Origin: a virus
Strand: one strand, 5' to 3'
Virus record (IMG/VR): IMGVR_UViG_3300009684_000104
Coordinates: 1 to 32,225 of that record
Length of the DNA: 32,225 nt
In this document: in pieces, positions 25,401 to 32,100 of the stretch
Numbering within the stretch: the stretch's first letter is position 1
Layout: every line of letters starts with the position of its first letter
Made by a program: the position numbers and the translations under genes
Notes under the pieces: generated by a model
Seen by the model: only the letters and a program-made list of their open reading frames with translations
Told to the model about the DNA's origin: nothing
The model's database searches: none

Positions 25401-25655
25401 GAAGAAGCTAAACCTACAGAAGAATTTAAAGTAGAAGAACCTACTCCTACTAAATCAAGAAAGAACCCTAAAACAAAACTAGAGGAAGAAACTACTCCTA
25501 AAGTAGAGACAGAAAAAGAAAAAGAAAAGGTATCTTTGCCTACTGAAGCTGTAGATAAAATGAATGAGTTATTGAAAGATAAAAAACAACAACAAGCTAT
25601 ATTAAAAAAATTAATAGCTGAAGGAAGAATAGAAGAAAAACCTTGTAACATATAA
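22410..25655 (+). CDS. Large internal virion / ejection protein
   Basis: A 1081-residue protein. It opens with a direct repeat of DPLGIK (residues 6-21), then a disordered Pro/Lys/Ser stretch to about 110. Long charged helices fill residues 180-390. Two hydrophobic, Gly/Ala-rich segments stand out at about 486-515 ('GMTAALLAGGTAGLVATAVE') and 563-580 ('YVVPIAWGGTMVLPMA') and could span a membrane. The last 220 residues are Glu/Lys/Pro-rich and low-complexity (repeated 'PTEEAK'). This matches the role of T7 gp15/gp16-type ejected proteins, though no transglycosylase motif was found. It runs 2 nt after the upstream gene and 4 nt before the ferritin. Confidence 0.5.
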   Translation: MEDEKDPLGIKNSDPLGIKKKDNLESSGPVPQEVSTTLPSPKKSLLGTENQKKPSDWGTLVGKPKDVTIGGFKINKQPIVGVKPKSVVKATPTPNVDFSKMNVDQLIDFDKGNEVSYVAPTVLSAMAGGVSKSKMSPQLRPQFDSFIKQNYESAVQKTKPYALKKEDLTSIEDDYKEAQSGGSLLYKVGAYTKGILNYQPLKEDNAGLKIKTPLEDLRKEVRDEAIHNGETLLPGQVEYRVKQKFIEEKKAEIHQSKMNAAKENLTPAEQYSLGLHKAQQASHLSKENKDNVKNMSEITSSIDGMTQDAESMKKEYDRLGGKVSQEFVDKFEDIKHNIALNLELRKTYQTKYVKNQKDIGTFQQEASAYTSENNEMLDIAKRIKSYGYGALGNLHEFTSKYIDKPSEAAFNTLGDITGIPLLKGMGMAAKHYGDVDQQYSEEYAKKAQKIKEGREGVVPGVIVGGTTKTLGLHNANDYANELVSIVGDNAGMTAALLAGGTAGLVATAVESAGGKVAEIRRENEGFKKAKEEAIANNENNFEFNGEKYKTKEYANKDLHSDVASYVVPIAWGGTMVLPMARQLKFLQNESRIAAAIEKESPDLLQKTFMQKTKDWTKDYIGHSLGLARDLKIMSLGQATLDDALGKKVDYFKVASDLKSVRDAFILHGMNAGFAHALGQTSRPYMTNEEAKTIDNNSRLISDLNNRLRFENITPESKVLVKKQIDRLTAESNVHIDNVLDRMSNMNDADYSKVVELARKSSDLRQEATDIHNSEFLNEEKQFALDKVKEDYIKNEKVLKGIKENYTPRKDGFFALPDREQNKLKEEASKKLISEAKARGDKEFNFSDRDITMEASKIHDSRNVPKEEVATPTEEKNVFYYKNEAPSEVPEGYTTMKKVENSAEIKLFEEQEAKPKGIEDVISKPIEIDINTNKSKENKPNTTIEEKKAEVEKLREEEQNEYKDVSPDDKVKLGEIYNKYDKLISPLLREIKAEGKPTEEAKPTEEFKVEEPTPTKSRKNPKTKLEEETTPKVETEKEKEKVSLPTEAVDKMNELLKDKKQQQAILKKLIAEGRIEEKPCNI

Positions 25656-25659
25656 AATA

Positions 25660-26175
25660 ATGAATAGTAAAATTGAGAAACCAGAAGTGTTAAGCCAAGA
25701 AGTAGTAAACTTATTACTTGAGAGATTACCAGATGAATTTAAAGCATTCTACTTTTATAGAAGTGCTACTAATTGGTGTCAAAACAAAGGTTTTTTTAAA
25801 GCTTCTGCATTCTTTAAAGCAGAGAGTGATGATGAACTAACTCACGCTAAAAAAATTGAGGACTACTTGGTTGATTGGAATGTTACTCCAGACCTATCAA
25901 ATATTTTAAAACCAGTATTAGAGTTTACAGACTTAATTGATGTAATAGAGAAGGCATACGATATGGAGTTTTCTTTATATGAAGGTTATGAAGATACTTC
26001 AATGAAGGTATTTAAAACTGGAGATTTATGTGTATTTGATTTCCTACAATTCTTTAGAACTACACAGAAGGAAGCTGTTGCTGAATATAGCGATAAGTTA
26101 AACGTAGTAGAAGGTACTAATAGAGATAGTAAGTTTGAGATGTTATTATTAGAAAAAGTTTTATTTAAAGGATAA
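25660..26175 (+). CDS. Ferritin (iron-storage / ferroxidase fold)
   Basis: A 171-residue four-helix protein of normal ferritin length, aligning along its whole length with bacterial ferritin such as E. coli FtnA as I recall it: 'LLERLPDEFKAFYFYRSATN', 'WCQNKGFFKASAFFKAESDD', 'ELTHAKKIEDYLVDWN', 'YDMEFSLYEG', 'FDFLQFFRTTQKEAVAEY'. The expected ferroxidase ligands are present: E26, E59, H62, E103 and Q136 (FtnA E17, E50, H53, E94, Q127). The C-site ligand Glu after Q appears replaced (A139), and the neighbouring Glu by T135. It sits between two giant internal virion proteins, 4 nt after one and 6 nt before the other, so it is co-expressed late. Whether it is packaged or acts in the infected cell is unknown. 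Confidence 0.85.
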   Translation: MNSKIEKPEVLSQEVVNLLLERLPDEFKAFYFYRSATNWCQNKGFFKASAFFKAESDDELTHAKKIEDYLVDWNVTPDLSNILKPVLEFTDLIDVIEKAYDMEFSLYEGYEDTSMKVFKTGDLCVFDFLQFFRTTQKEAVAEYSDKLNVVEGTNRDSKFEMLLLEKVLFKG

Positions 26176-26181
26176 TAAGTT

Positions 26182-29100
26182 ATGGCAGGACCTTGTGGAT
26201 TTATAGATAAAGTTACTGGAAAAGAATACGATACATTAGAAGCTATGTTGGCTGATATTGCTAAAGGAAATTTTGATTCATCTAAATCTGTTAAAGCTTT
26301 AAAAGTAAAGAATAAAATAGAGAGTTTAAATGAGGAAGTTAGAGATTTAAAGGGTCAAGTTAGAGATGTATTCAAGGCTAGTGTAGAAGCTTTAAAATCT
26401 GCTGATAAATCTTATGGAAGCAAGATTAAGAGTGTTAAAGATGCTGTAAATAATTCTATTAAAATATTCAAAGATAGTTTGGGAAAGAAAGAGATTTCTA
26501 ATTCTCAATACAAATCTATTTTATCTAAATTAGGAAGAATTAGTTCTGAGAAAGATGTTAATAAAGCCATAGAAGATTTTGTTAATCACGTTGATAATGT
26601 ATTTGATACTGCTGATTATAAAGAAAAAGTAGAGAACTCTAATAAAGCTAGAAAGAAAGCAATATCTAGATTATCAAAAGCAGGTGTTGTTAAGGATACA
26701 TATAGTGTTGAATCTTTAAAAAGAATGTTATCTCTTAATCCAGATAGAATACCAGCTGAGTCTCTTGCTAAATATGAGGAGATAGTTAATAAATTAGCTG
26801 ATGGTAATTTGTCAGGTGAAGGTGCGAATGCTTTAGTTCAAGAAGCAAATAATGTAGTTGCATCATACGAAAATAAAAACTTTAAAGATGTAGATTTAAA
26901 ACAAAGAGTAGATGATTTCATTAATGATTTTGAGGACTTAGAAGGTAAGTCTTATGAAGAAATAGTTACTGATATGTTAAAGAGTGATAACATAACTTCT
27001 GCTGAAAGTAAGTATTTATTAGAAAACCAAGATTTCTTTGAGGACTCTGCTAAGACTAAGAATAGAAAATCTAAAGAACCATACACTAAAGAAGAGAGAG
27101 ATGAGAAAAAAGCTACAATTAAAAACTCTTTAAACGATATACAAGATTTAAAAGATGTAGGTGTTTTAGATAAATCAACAAAATCAAGAATAGATAATAT
27201 TTTAGATAATGTTTCTGATGAATATTTAGATAGTTTATCTGATAAAGAGTTGGATAATATGAAAGACCACTTACTAAATATAGGTGATGGCTTTATAAAT
27301 AAACATTTAAATACAATAGATGCTTCTATAGAATTATTTAATAGTGAAAAATTAGTTAAAGAAGCTTTAGAGAAAGCAAATGTTAAGTTAAAAGATTTAG
27401 CTGTATCGTCTAGAGGAAAGGCTGTATTTAATAGATTAATTAAAAGTAAGAATACATTAAAAAGAAGTGGTTTAAGCAATCAATTATCAAGATACCATAA
27501 ATACGCTATAGATAATGTTTTAGGTCTTAAAAACAAAGATTTTGCAGGTATTTTCTTTGGAAAAGGATCTCAACAAGTTGGTGCTCACGATATATATGTT
27601 TTAGATACTAGACAGAAATTAATAAATCCAATAGATAAATATCTTGAAGATAAACATGGGAGTGATACTGACGCTATATTTAGAGCTAAAGTAAGAGCTA
27701 AATTATATACTATACAAAGATTACATGAAACTTCAGGATCAAGTAAAGACTTATCTGTAGATAAGTATTTCTCAAGTAAATTTTTTAATGATAAAGGAGA
27801 GAATAATAAGTACTCTAAAGAAACTAGAGATGTAATAAAAGAAGAGTTAGATAAGTTTAAGGATTTAGGATTTAACTCTGAAGAGTATTTTAAATCAAAA
27901 GACTTTGGTGATTCAGAAAAAGAGATAGTAAAGGCACATGATAAATTTTATAATAGTGATATAAAAGATAAGGCTTACGATACTTCTTTTTATGATGATG
28001 GAAATGTTCTTCAAGTTAAAGAAAATTATACACCAATATCTTTTAGTAGTACAAGCAGTAAAGGAGAGAGTTTAGAAAAGGAAGTAAATAATAAGGTATT
28101 AGAATTTACTAAGCCTAGTTTTAAAGCAGGAAATATTCTTGAGAAGACTGGTAGTACAGGAGGAGAGAATAAGGTAATATCATTAGATATAACAGAGGAA
28201 ATGCATAAGTATTTAGATGATGTATCATCAAGATACCACTTATTAGATAGAACTAGAAGAGACCAGGCTTTAATTAAATCTTTATTAAAAGACCCTAATC
28301 TTACTGATGATCAAAAAATAGTTATTCAAACTATAGAATCTTTACAACACAAATCAATAGCTGCTATACATTCTAAAGGTATGGGATTAGGTCTTCTTGG
28401 TTTTTTCTCTGGAAAGATAACTAAAGTAAAGTTGGTTGGTGTTACAAAAGCTGGACCTGAGTTATTAGGAAATATAATAAATTCATTACCTCATACTACA
28501 AAATACATTAATGGTGTTAGTATATATAAAAATATGCTTAAAAATGGAGGTGATAATAATAAAATTCTATATGCATTAAAAGTACCACAAGCAGCACGTT
28601 TTGCAAACAATATATTTGAACTGCCTAAAGTTGGTGGTCAAGGTGGTGCAGATGTTCCATTTGAGACAAGAATAAAGAGTAGTAGTAATTTAGATTCAGC
28701 TGGTAAAAAACTTTTGCTAAAGCTATATAAAAATTCTCAATTAGAAGGTACTCATAAAACCATAGAAGAGCTTGGAGATTTTTTATTAGCAACTCCAGAT
28801 AAAGCTATTGCAGTTCCTTTATTTTATGGATTGTTTGAAGGTAAGTTTGAAGAATTAACTGGGGAGAAACCTGATTATAAGAAAATATCAGATGGAGATA
28901 TAGATTATATGGATAAGTTTAGAAGGCAATTAGATAAAGCCACTAGACAAGCAGATGTTGAGATTAGTCAAATAGTATCATCTAAAAACCCTTATGTTGT
29001 AGCTGGTAAATACCAAACAAAATCTAGTGCTGGACAATCAGCAGTTATATTAAACCATTTTAATTCAAATCTTAGAGCTCATAACTCAGGTCAAGCAACT

Positions 29101-30204
29101 GGAATATATGTGGCTTTAGATAATATGATTTCAAATGGTAAGATTACAAGAAAAGATGCTGGTATTTTAGGTTCTAAGTTTGCAAGTCAATTTGCATATA
29201 CACTATCAAAAAGATGGATGACAACAACTTTGTTTTCTGGAGTAGCATCGGCATTAGGTTTATCTATATTTAATGATGATGAGAAAAAAGAAGGTCAATT
29301 TAAAAGAGATTTAATTGGAGCAGCAATAAGTCTTGCTACTGGAGCTTCAGGTAATTTTTCTTCAAATTTAGCTAGTGTTGGTGCAGAAATTATAAATGAT
29401 AAGTATTTAAAAGGTATAACTTACGAAGGAGCATATAACAAGAACATGAGTTCATTTGGTTTTACATCATACGATCCTAATGCTGGAGGTTTTAAAAATG
29501 CTTTTGATTATCTTATGAGTAATACTGGTTCTTTAGGTATTGCTAGTGAAGAATTAAGAAAGGATGTTGATGCTGGAGAAGCAGATATTAAATCAGGAAC
29601 TGTAAAAACTCTTTTAGGAACAGGAATATTGCCATTTGCAAAAGATATAAATTCAATGCAATCTCAAGAAAAGTTCTCATCAATACCAAATATTAAAGAC
29701 CAAAAAGAAATATATCATTCAGGTTCTCCTAAAGAAATAAAAGAGTTGGAAGGTAAGATGTATAATTACGTTAAAACTAGAATGTATAACGAGTATTTAA
29801 AATTATTTAAAGAATACGGAGATAAAACAACAAAAGGCCAAGAGAGTAAAATAGATTCTCAAATGGGTAAAATATATCCATCTTTAATAAAAGAGTTTGG
29901 AAGCAAATTACAAGTTAGTAGAGATGAGTTAAACTCTTTATTAGAATCAGCAAATCAGGCTGCTTTAATTAGAAGAAAGATTAGAAGTAATATGTTTAGT
30001 GATGATGCTTCTAAATATATGAAAATGAAGAAAGATGAGGTTGAACCAGCTATATTAACAAAACTGAGAGACGCTAAAAATAGTGGAGACAACAAAGAGT
30101 TTAAAAGACTTGTAAATGTAGCTATAGAGCTTAATGAAAGTAAAATATTATCAGACTCTAGTGTAGCTTCATTCTTTAAGTTAATGGCTAAAGGAAAGAA
30201 ATAA
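26182..30204 (+). CDS. Giant internal virion / ejection protein, C-terminal gene of the late operon
   Basis: A 1340-residue protein. The N-terminal 'MAGPCGFIDKVTGKEYDTLE' suggests a small folded cap; residues 40-470 are almost wholly charged helix or coiled coil. Around residue 470 ('YVLDTRQKLINPIDKYLEDK') a more globular region begins. Gly/hydrophobic segments lie at about 733-765 ('GMGLGLLGFFSGKITKVKLV'), 1010-1030 ('WMTTTLFSGVASALGLSIF') and 1042-1060 ('DLIGAAISLATGASGNF'). The architecture resembles large polyvalent or ejected proteins of podoviruses. No RNA polymerase or peptidase motif was recognised. It ends 5 nt before the bidirectional terminator. Confidence 0.5.
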   Translation: MAGPCGFIDKVTGKEYDTLEAMLADIAKGNFDSSKSVKALKVKNKIESLNEEVRDLKGQVRDVFKASVEALKSADKSYGSKIKSVKDAVNNSIKIFKDSLGKKEISNSQYKSILSKLGRISSEKDVNKAIEDFVNHVDNVFDTADYKEKVENSNKARKKAISRLSKAGVVKDTYSVESLKRMLSLNPDRIPAESLAKYEEIVNKLADGNLSGEGANALVQEANNVVASYENKNFKDVDLKQRVDDFINDFEDLEGKSYEEIVTDMLKSDNITSAESKYLLENQDFFEDSAKTKNRKSKEPYTKEERDEKKATIKNSLNDIQDLKDVGVLDKSTKSRIDNILDNVSDEYLDSLSDKELDNMKDHLLNIGDGFINKHLNTIDASIELFNSEKLVKEALEKANVKLKDLAVSSRGKAVFNRLIKSKNTLKRSGLSNQLSRYHKYAIDNVLGLKNKDFAGIFFGKGSQQVGAHDIYVLDTRQKLINPIDKYLEDKHGSDTDAIFRAKVRAKLYTIQRLHETSGSSKDLSVDKYFSSKFFNDKGENNKYSKETRDVIKEELDKFKDLGFNSEEYFKSKDFGDSEKEIVKAHDKFYNSDIKDKAYDTSFYDDGNVLQVKENYTPISFSSTSSKGESLEKEVNNKVLEFTKPSFKAGNILEKTGSTGGENKVISLDITEEMHKYLDDVSSRYHLLDRTRRDQALIKSLLKDPNLTDDQKIVIQTIESLQHKSIAAIHSKGMGLGLLGFFSGKITKVKLVGVTKAGPELLGNIINSLPHTTKYINGVSIYKNMLKNGGDNNKILYALKVPQAARFANNIFELPKVGGQGGADVPFETRIKSSSNLDSAGKKLLLKLYKNSQLEGTHKTIEELGDFLLATPDKAIAVPLFYGLFEGKFEELTGEKPDYKKISDGDIDYMDKFRRQLDKATRQADVEISQIVSSKNPYVVAGKYQTKSSAGQSAVILNHFNSNLRAHNSGQATGIYVALDNMISNGKITRKDAGILGSKFASQFAYTLSKRWMTTTLFSGVASALGLSIFNDDEKKEGQFKRDLIGAAISLATGASGNFSSNLASVGAEIINDKYLKGITYEGAYNKNMSSFGFTSYDPNAGGFKNAFDYLMSNTGSLGIASEELRKDVDAGEADIKSGTVKTLLGTGILPFAKDINSMQSQEKFSSIPNIKDQKEIYHSGSPKEIKELEGKMYNYVKTRMYNEYLKLFKEYGDKTTKGQESKIDSQMGKIYPSLIKEFGSKLQVSRDELNSLLESANQAALIRRKIRSNMFSDDASKYMKMKKDEVEPAILTKLRDAKNSGDNKEFKRLVNVAIELNESKILSDSSVASFFKLMAKGKK

Positions 30205-30240
30205 AAAATAAAGCCACCTAAATTAATTGGTGGCTTTTAA
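30205..30240. terminator. Bidirectional terminator between convergent blocks
   Basis: AAAGCCACC (30210-30218) pairs perfectly with GGTGGCTTT (30229-30237) around a 10-nt A/T loop. T follows on the + strand (TTTT then AATATTTT), and the A run before the stem gives a T tract on the - strand. The - strand gene's last four codons and stop (30223) lie inside the hairpin. Confidence 0.88.
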
Positions 30241-30672
30241 TATTTTCATTACTTCGTTAAATACAAATTCATTTTGTTTTTGATTACGAGGCATATATAG
30301 AATATAGTTTAAGTTATTTTCTGCTATGTATCGTTTAAATAATTTCCAAACCATTTGTGCTCTATCTGTAAATATTCCTTTGCATTCTATTACAATCTTT
30401 TTATCTCCAATATCCAAAGTAAAGTCTGGGGTATACTTAATTGCTAAGTGAGTTTTCTCACCTTTATTTATAAGAGAACCCTTACTATTAATGGTCTTCT
30501 CATAAGAAGCATTAGGGAAATGAAATTTATCTATGATTGTGAACACTTCCTCCTCATACTTAATCTTAACTCCAGCGTCATCAAACAACTGAAATAGGTG
30601 TTGTTCAAGTCTACTTTGGAATTTCTTTCCTTTGTAAGTGGTCTTAATTGCTTTTGATATATTCTTTCCCAT
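30223..30672 (-). CDS. PD-(D/E)XK-type endonuclease (DUF1064 / T7 endonuclease I-like)
   Basis: A 149-residue protein. The N-terminal basic 'TTYKGKKFQSRLEQHLFQLF' supplies E23, as in VRR-Nuc/DUF1064-type nucleases; 'YTPDFTLDI' (P82-D83) and 'KKIVIECKGI' (E96, K98) form the PD...ExK catalytic set; 'RAQMVWKLFKRYIAENNLNY' follows as the usual helix. Likely activity: a metal-dependent DNA nuclease such as a junction resolvase or a packaging/replication trimming enzyme. It is convergent to the late genes. A TATCTTTG box lies only 4 nt before its ATG. Its 3' end forms half of the shared terminator. Confidence 0.75.
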   Translation of the reverse strand: MGKNISKAIKTTYKGKKFQSRLEQHLFQLFDDAGVKIKYEEEVFTIIDKFHFPNASYEKTINSKGSLINKGEKTHLAIKYTPDFTLDIGDKKIVIECKGIFTDRAQMVWKLFKRYIAENNLNYILYMPRNQKQNEFVFNEVMKILKATN

Positions 30673-30676
30673 AAGG

Positions 30677-30684
30677 CAAAGATA
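30677..30684 (-). promoter_or_regulatory. Possible Bacteroidota-type -7 box TATCTTTG on the - strand
   Basis: Reading the - strand, TATCTTTG followed by C lies 4 nt before the nuclease ATG at 30672, within the 19-nt gap after the Cys-rich gene. The spacing is far shorter than the 14-26 nt of the + strand boxes, so a transcript from it would be leaderless or nearly so. Confidence 0.4.
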
Positions 30685-30691
30685 AAACTAT

Positions 30692-31060
30692 TTATTTAGA
30701 TTCATCGTACAATCCAAGTTTTTCATCTTCTTCCATTATATTAATGATAGTTATCTTTCTTGTTGCACAGCTCATCTTGTGTTCTCCATCTACCTTATGA
30801 CATTTAGGGCAGTAACTATCCTGAACACATTTTGGATAGGTACAGTAATCTAAATTACATATCTCTCCATCACGTTTAACACCTCTTAACTTGCATTTAG
30901 TAGAGTCTTTACCATTAGGATAGAACTGACTACAATTATCTTCATCTTCTTCTCTATTGAAGTTATGAAAGTATTGAAACATTCCATTTGGAGCTGTAAA
31001 CCTATAACAAAAATCTTTTGATGGACAACTTGTATCTCCACATTTACTTATATCAGCCAT
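30692..31060 (-). CDS. Cys-rich putative zinc-binding phage protein
   Basis: A 122-residue protein with 11 cysteines (residues 7, 12, 18, 43, 56, 68, 73, 78, 84, 87, 98). It starts 'MADISKCGDTSCPSKDFCYR', a pattern I recall in small conserved proteins of many phages; a central 'CKLRG...CNLDYC' and 'YCPKCHKVDGEH' follow, with CxxC and nearby His suited to zinc. The C-terminus is acidic. Function unknown: possibilities are nucleic-acid binding or a host-takeover factor. Its first 13 nt overlap the end of the upstream 202-residue gene. Confidence 0.6.
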   Translation of the reverse strand: MADISKCGDTSCPSKDFCYRFTAPNGMFQYFHNFNREEDEDNCSQFYPNGKDSTKCKLRGVKRDGEICNLDYCTYPKCVQDSYCPKCHKVDGEHKMSCATRKITIINIMEEDEKLGLYDESK

Positions 31061-31656
31061 TTCTTTTTTAGTATTAATTCATAATAATCTGTAGCTTCTT
31101 TTACACCATCACTAATGTGTCTGGTCCAAATCTGTGGTGCTTCTTTCCTACACTGTGCTATTCTTTCTGCTATAGTGTTGGATTTATCCGTCTCTCTTGT
31201 ATAGTATAACCAAGATTCCCAGTAATGGTCTAGGTGTGGAGCTACAAATGTTACAGCTATCTGCCATTTAAAGAATACAAAAGAAATAAGAGGACTCCAT
31301 TCAAATCTGTAATCATTACTTCTCCATTTAGTCTTCCAACCTAATGATACAAAGTCGAAACCTATCTTCTTAGTAACAGCATAGGAATAACTTTTTCTTT
31401 CCTCATATAGTTCATCATAAGACTTTATAGTTCTTGCATAATTAGGATTGAGTTCATTATATCTTTTCTCATTCTCTATGTGCTTTAAAACAGCATCATT
31501 AATTAACTTAGGTGTACCCTTTACCCATTTACGTGGATAAAAATAAGGTGTACCTAATGCAATCTTCCCACAATACCATTTTAGTTTTAATGGTTTAAAA
31601 GGAGAGTTATATACTCTCAAGAAGTCAAGGTCTTTTATAAAATATTTTAGCTTCAT
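31048..31656 (-). CDS. Conserved phage protein, function unknown
   Basis: A 202-residue, aromatic- and basic-rich protein. Conserved-looking stretches are 'WYCGKIALGTPYFYPRKWVK', 'KKIGFDFVSLGWKTKWRSND', 'FEWSPLISFVFFKWQIAVTF' and 'HYWESWLYYTRETDK', which I recall from hypothetical proteins widespread in phage early regions. The 'SPLISFVFFKWQIAVTFVAP' segment is hydrophobic but interrupted by Lys and Gln, so a membrane helix is uncertain. It starts 2 nt after the stop of the 49-residue ORF upstream and overlaps the Cys-rich gene by 13 nt, so it is part of one leftward operon. Confidence 0.6.
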   Translation of the reverse strand: MKLKYFIKDLDFLRVYNSPFKPLKLKWYCGKIALGTPYFYPRKWVKGTPKLINDAVLKHIENEKRYNELNPNYARTIKSYDELYEERKSYSYAVTKKIGFDFVSLGWKTKWRSNDYRFEWSPLISFVFFKWQIAVTFVAPHLDHYWESWLYYTRETDKSNTIAERIAQCRKEAPQIWTRHISDGVKEATDYYELILKKKWLI

Positions 31657-31658
31657 AA

Positions 31659-31808
31659 TTATTTAATTGATTTTAAACTATCGTTCTTTCTATAGGCCAT
31701 TACATCAAATGTAACTCCTGATTCTGAATTGTCAGTTCTAGTCTTATGAATAAGTTTTCCATTCATAAAAATATAACATTCATTACCTTTAACTATTGTG
31801 TGCGTCAT
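31659..31808 (-). CDS. Small protein of 49 residues, function unknown
   Basis: Read from the ATG at 31808: begins 'MTHTIVKGNECYIFMNGKLI' and ends 'YRKNDSLKSIK'. Its ATG overlaps the stop of the 68-residue gene upstream as ATGA, and it ends 2 nt before the next start, so it fits the operon's spacing. The composition looks like a short beta-rich domain. No family recognised. Confidence 0.6.
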   Translation of the reverse strand: MTHTIVKGNECYIFMNGKLIHKTRTDNSESGVTFDVMAYRKNDSLKSIK

Positions 31809-32011
31809 AATCCTTTTTCCTTTTTATATATTTCTAATAGTTTAGTTAGTCTTTCTTTTGTATGCCAATCTGATAAATACTCTGCAAATCCAATAGCAAA
31901 TTCATCTGCTATTTTTTCATGTTCGATAGATACGAGTTCTACCATACCTTCGTAGTGTTCATCTTCTTCATCATTGATGAACCATTGTTGGAACTTATCT
32001 TTTAGTGTCAT
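31805..32011 (-). CDS. Small acidic protein of 68 residues, function unknown
   Basis: Read from the ATG at 32011: 'MTLKDKFQQWFINDEEDEHY' then 'VSIEHEKIADEFAIGFAEYL' and 'KLLEIYKKEKGL'. It is acidic and predicted helical. The start overlaps the stop of the 30-residue ORF upstream as ATGA, and the stop overlaps the next ATG in the same way. No family recognised; the overlaps argue it is translated. Confidence 0.6.
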   Translation of the reverse strand: MTLKDKFQQWFINDEEDEHYEGMVELVSIEHEKIADEFAIGFAEYLSDWHTKERLTKLLEIYKKEKGL

Positions 32012-32100
32012 TCGCTTCCTTTTTTAATTAAGTAATACCAAAGCCATATAACTTTGTTTCTAATCAGCTCATAAGCAGCTATTGCTAATAAGTATCTCAT
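32008..32100 (-). CDS. Micro-ORF of 30 residues, hydrophobic/amphipathic
   Basis: Read from the ATG at 32100: 'MRYLLAIAAYELIRNKVIWL' then 'WYYLIKKGSE'. It is linked on both sides by ATGA overlaps (start at 32097-32100, stop at 32008-32011), filling exactly the gap between two genes. The sequence could be one membrane-associated or amphipathic helix with a basic end. Such a small product may act only as a translational coupler. Confidence 0.5.
   Translation of the reverse strand: MRYLLAIAAYELIRNKVIWLWYYLIKKGSE

Noticed and set aside
25082-25651. Antisense ORF of 189 codons
   Set aside because: It mirrors the Glu/Lys-rich low-complexity end of the 1081-residue gene and gives a Ser/Phe/Leu-rich translation without domain pattern or start signals.
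26952-27479. Antisense ORF of 175 codons
   Set aside because: Shadow of the charged helical part of the 1340-residue gene; Leu/Ser/Phe-rich with no promoter or family resemblance.
3878-30204. Stop-codon reassignment as in some crAss-like phages
   Set aside because: All large genes read through with the standard code, and none shows an in-frame TAG or TGA where homology would continue.
26182-30204. Virion RNA polymerase
   Set aside because: No DxDxD-type catalytic motif or other polymerase signature was found in the 1340-residue protein.
31746-31955. + strand ORF of 69 codons
   Set aside because: It lies opposite two - strand ORFs that are joined by ATGA overlaps and fit the operon; its own composition looks like a shadow.
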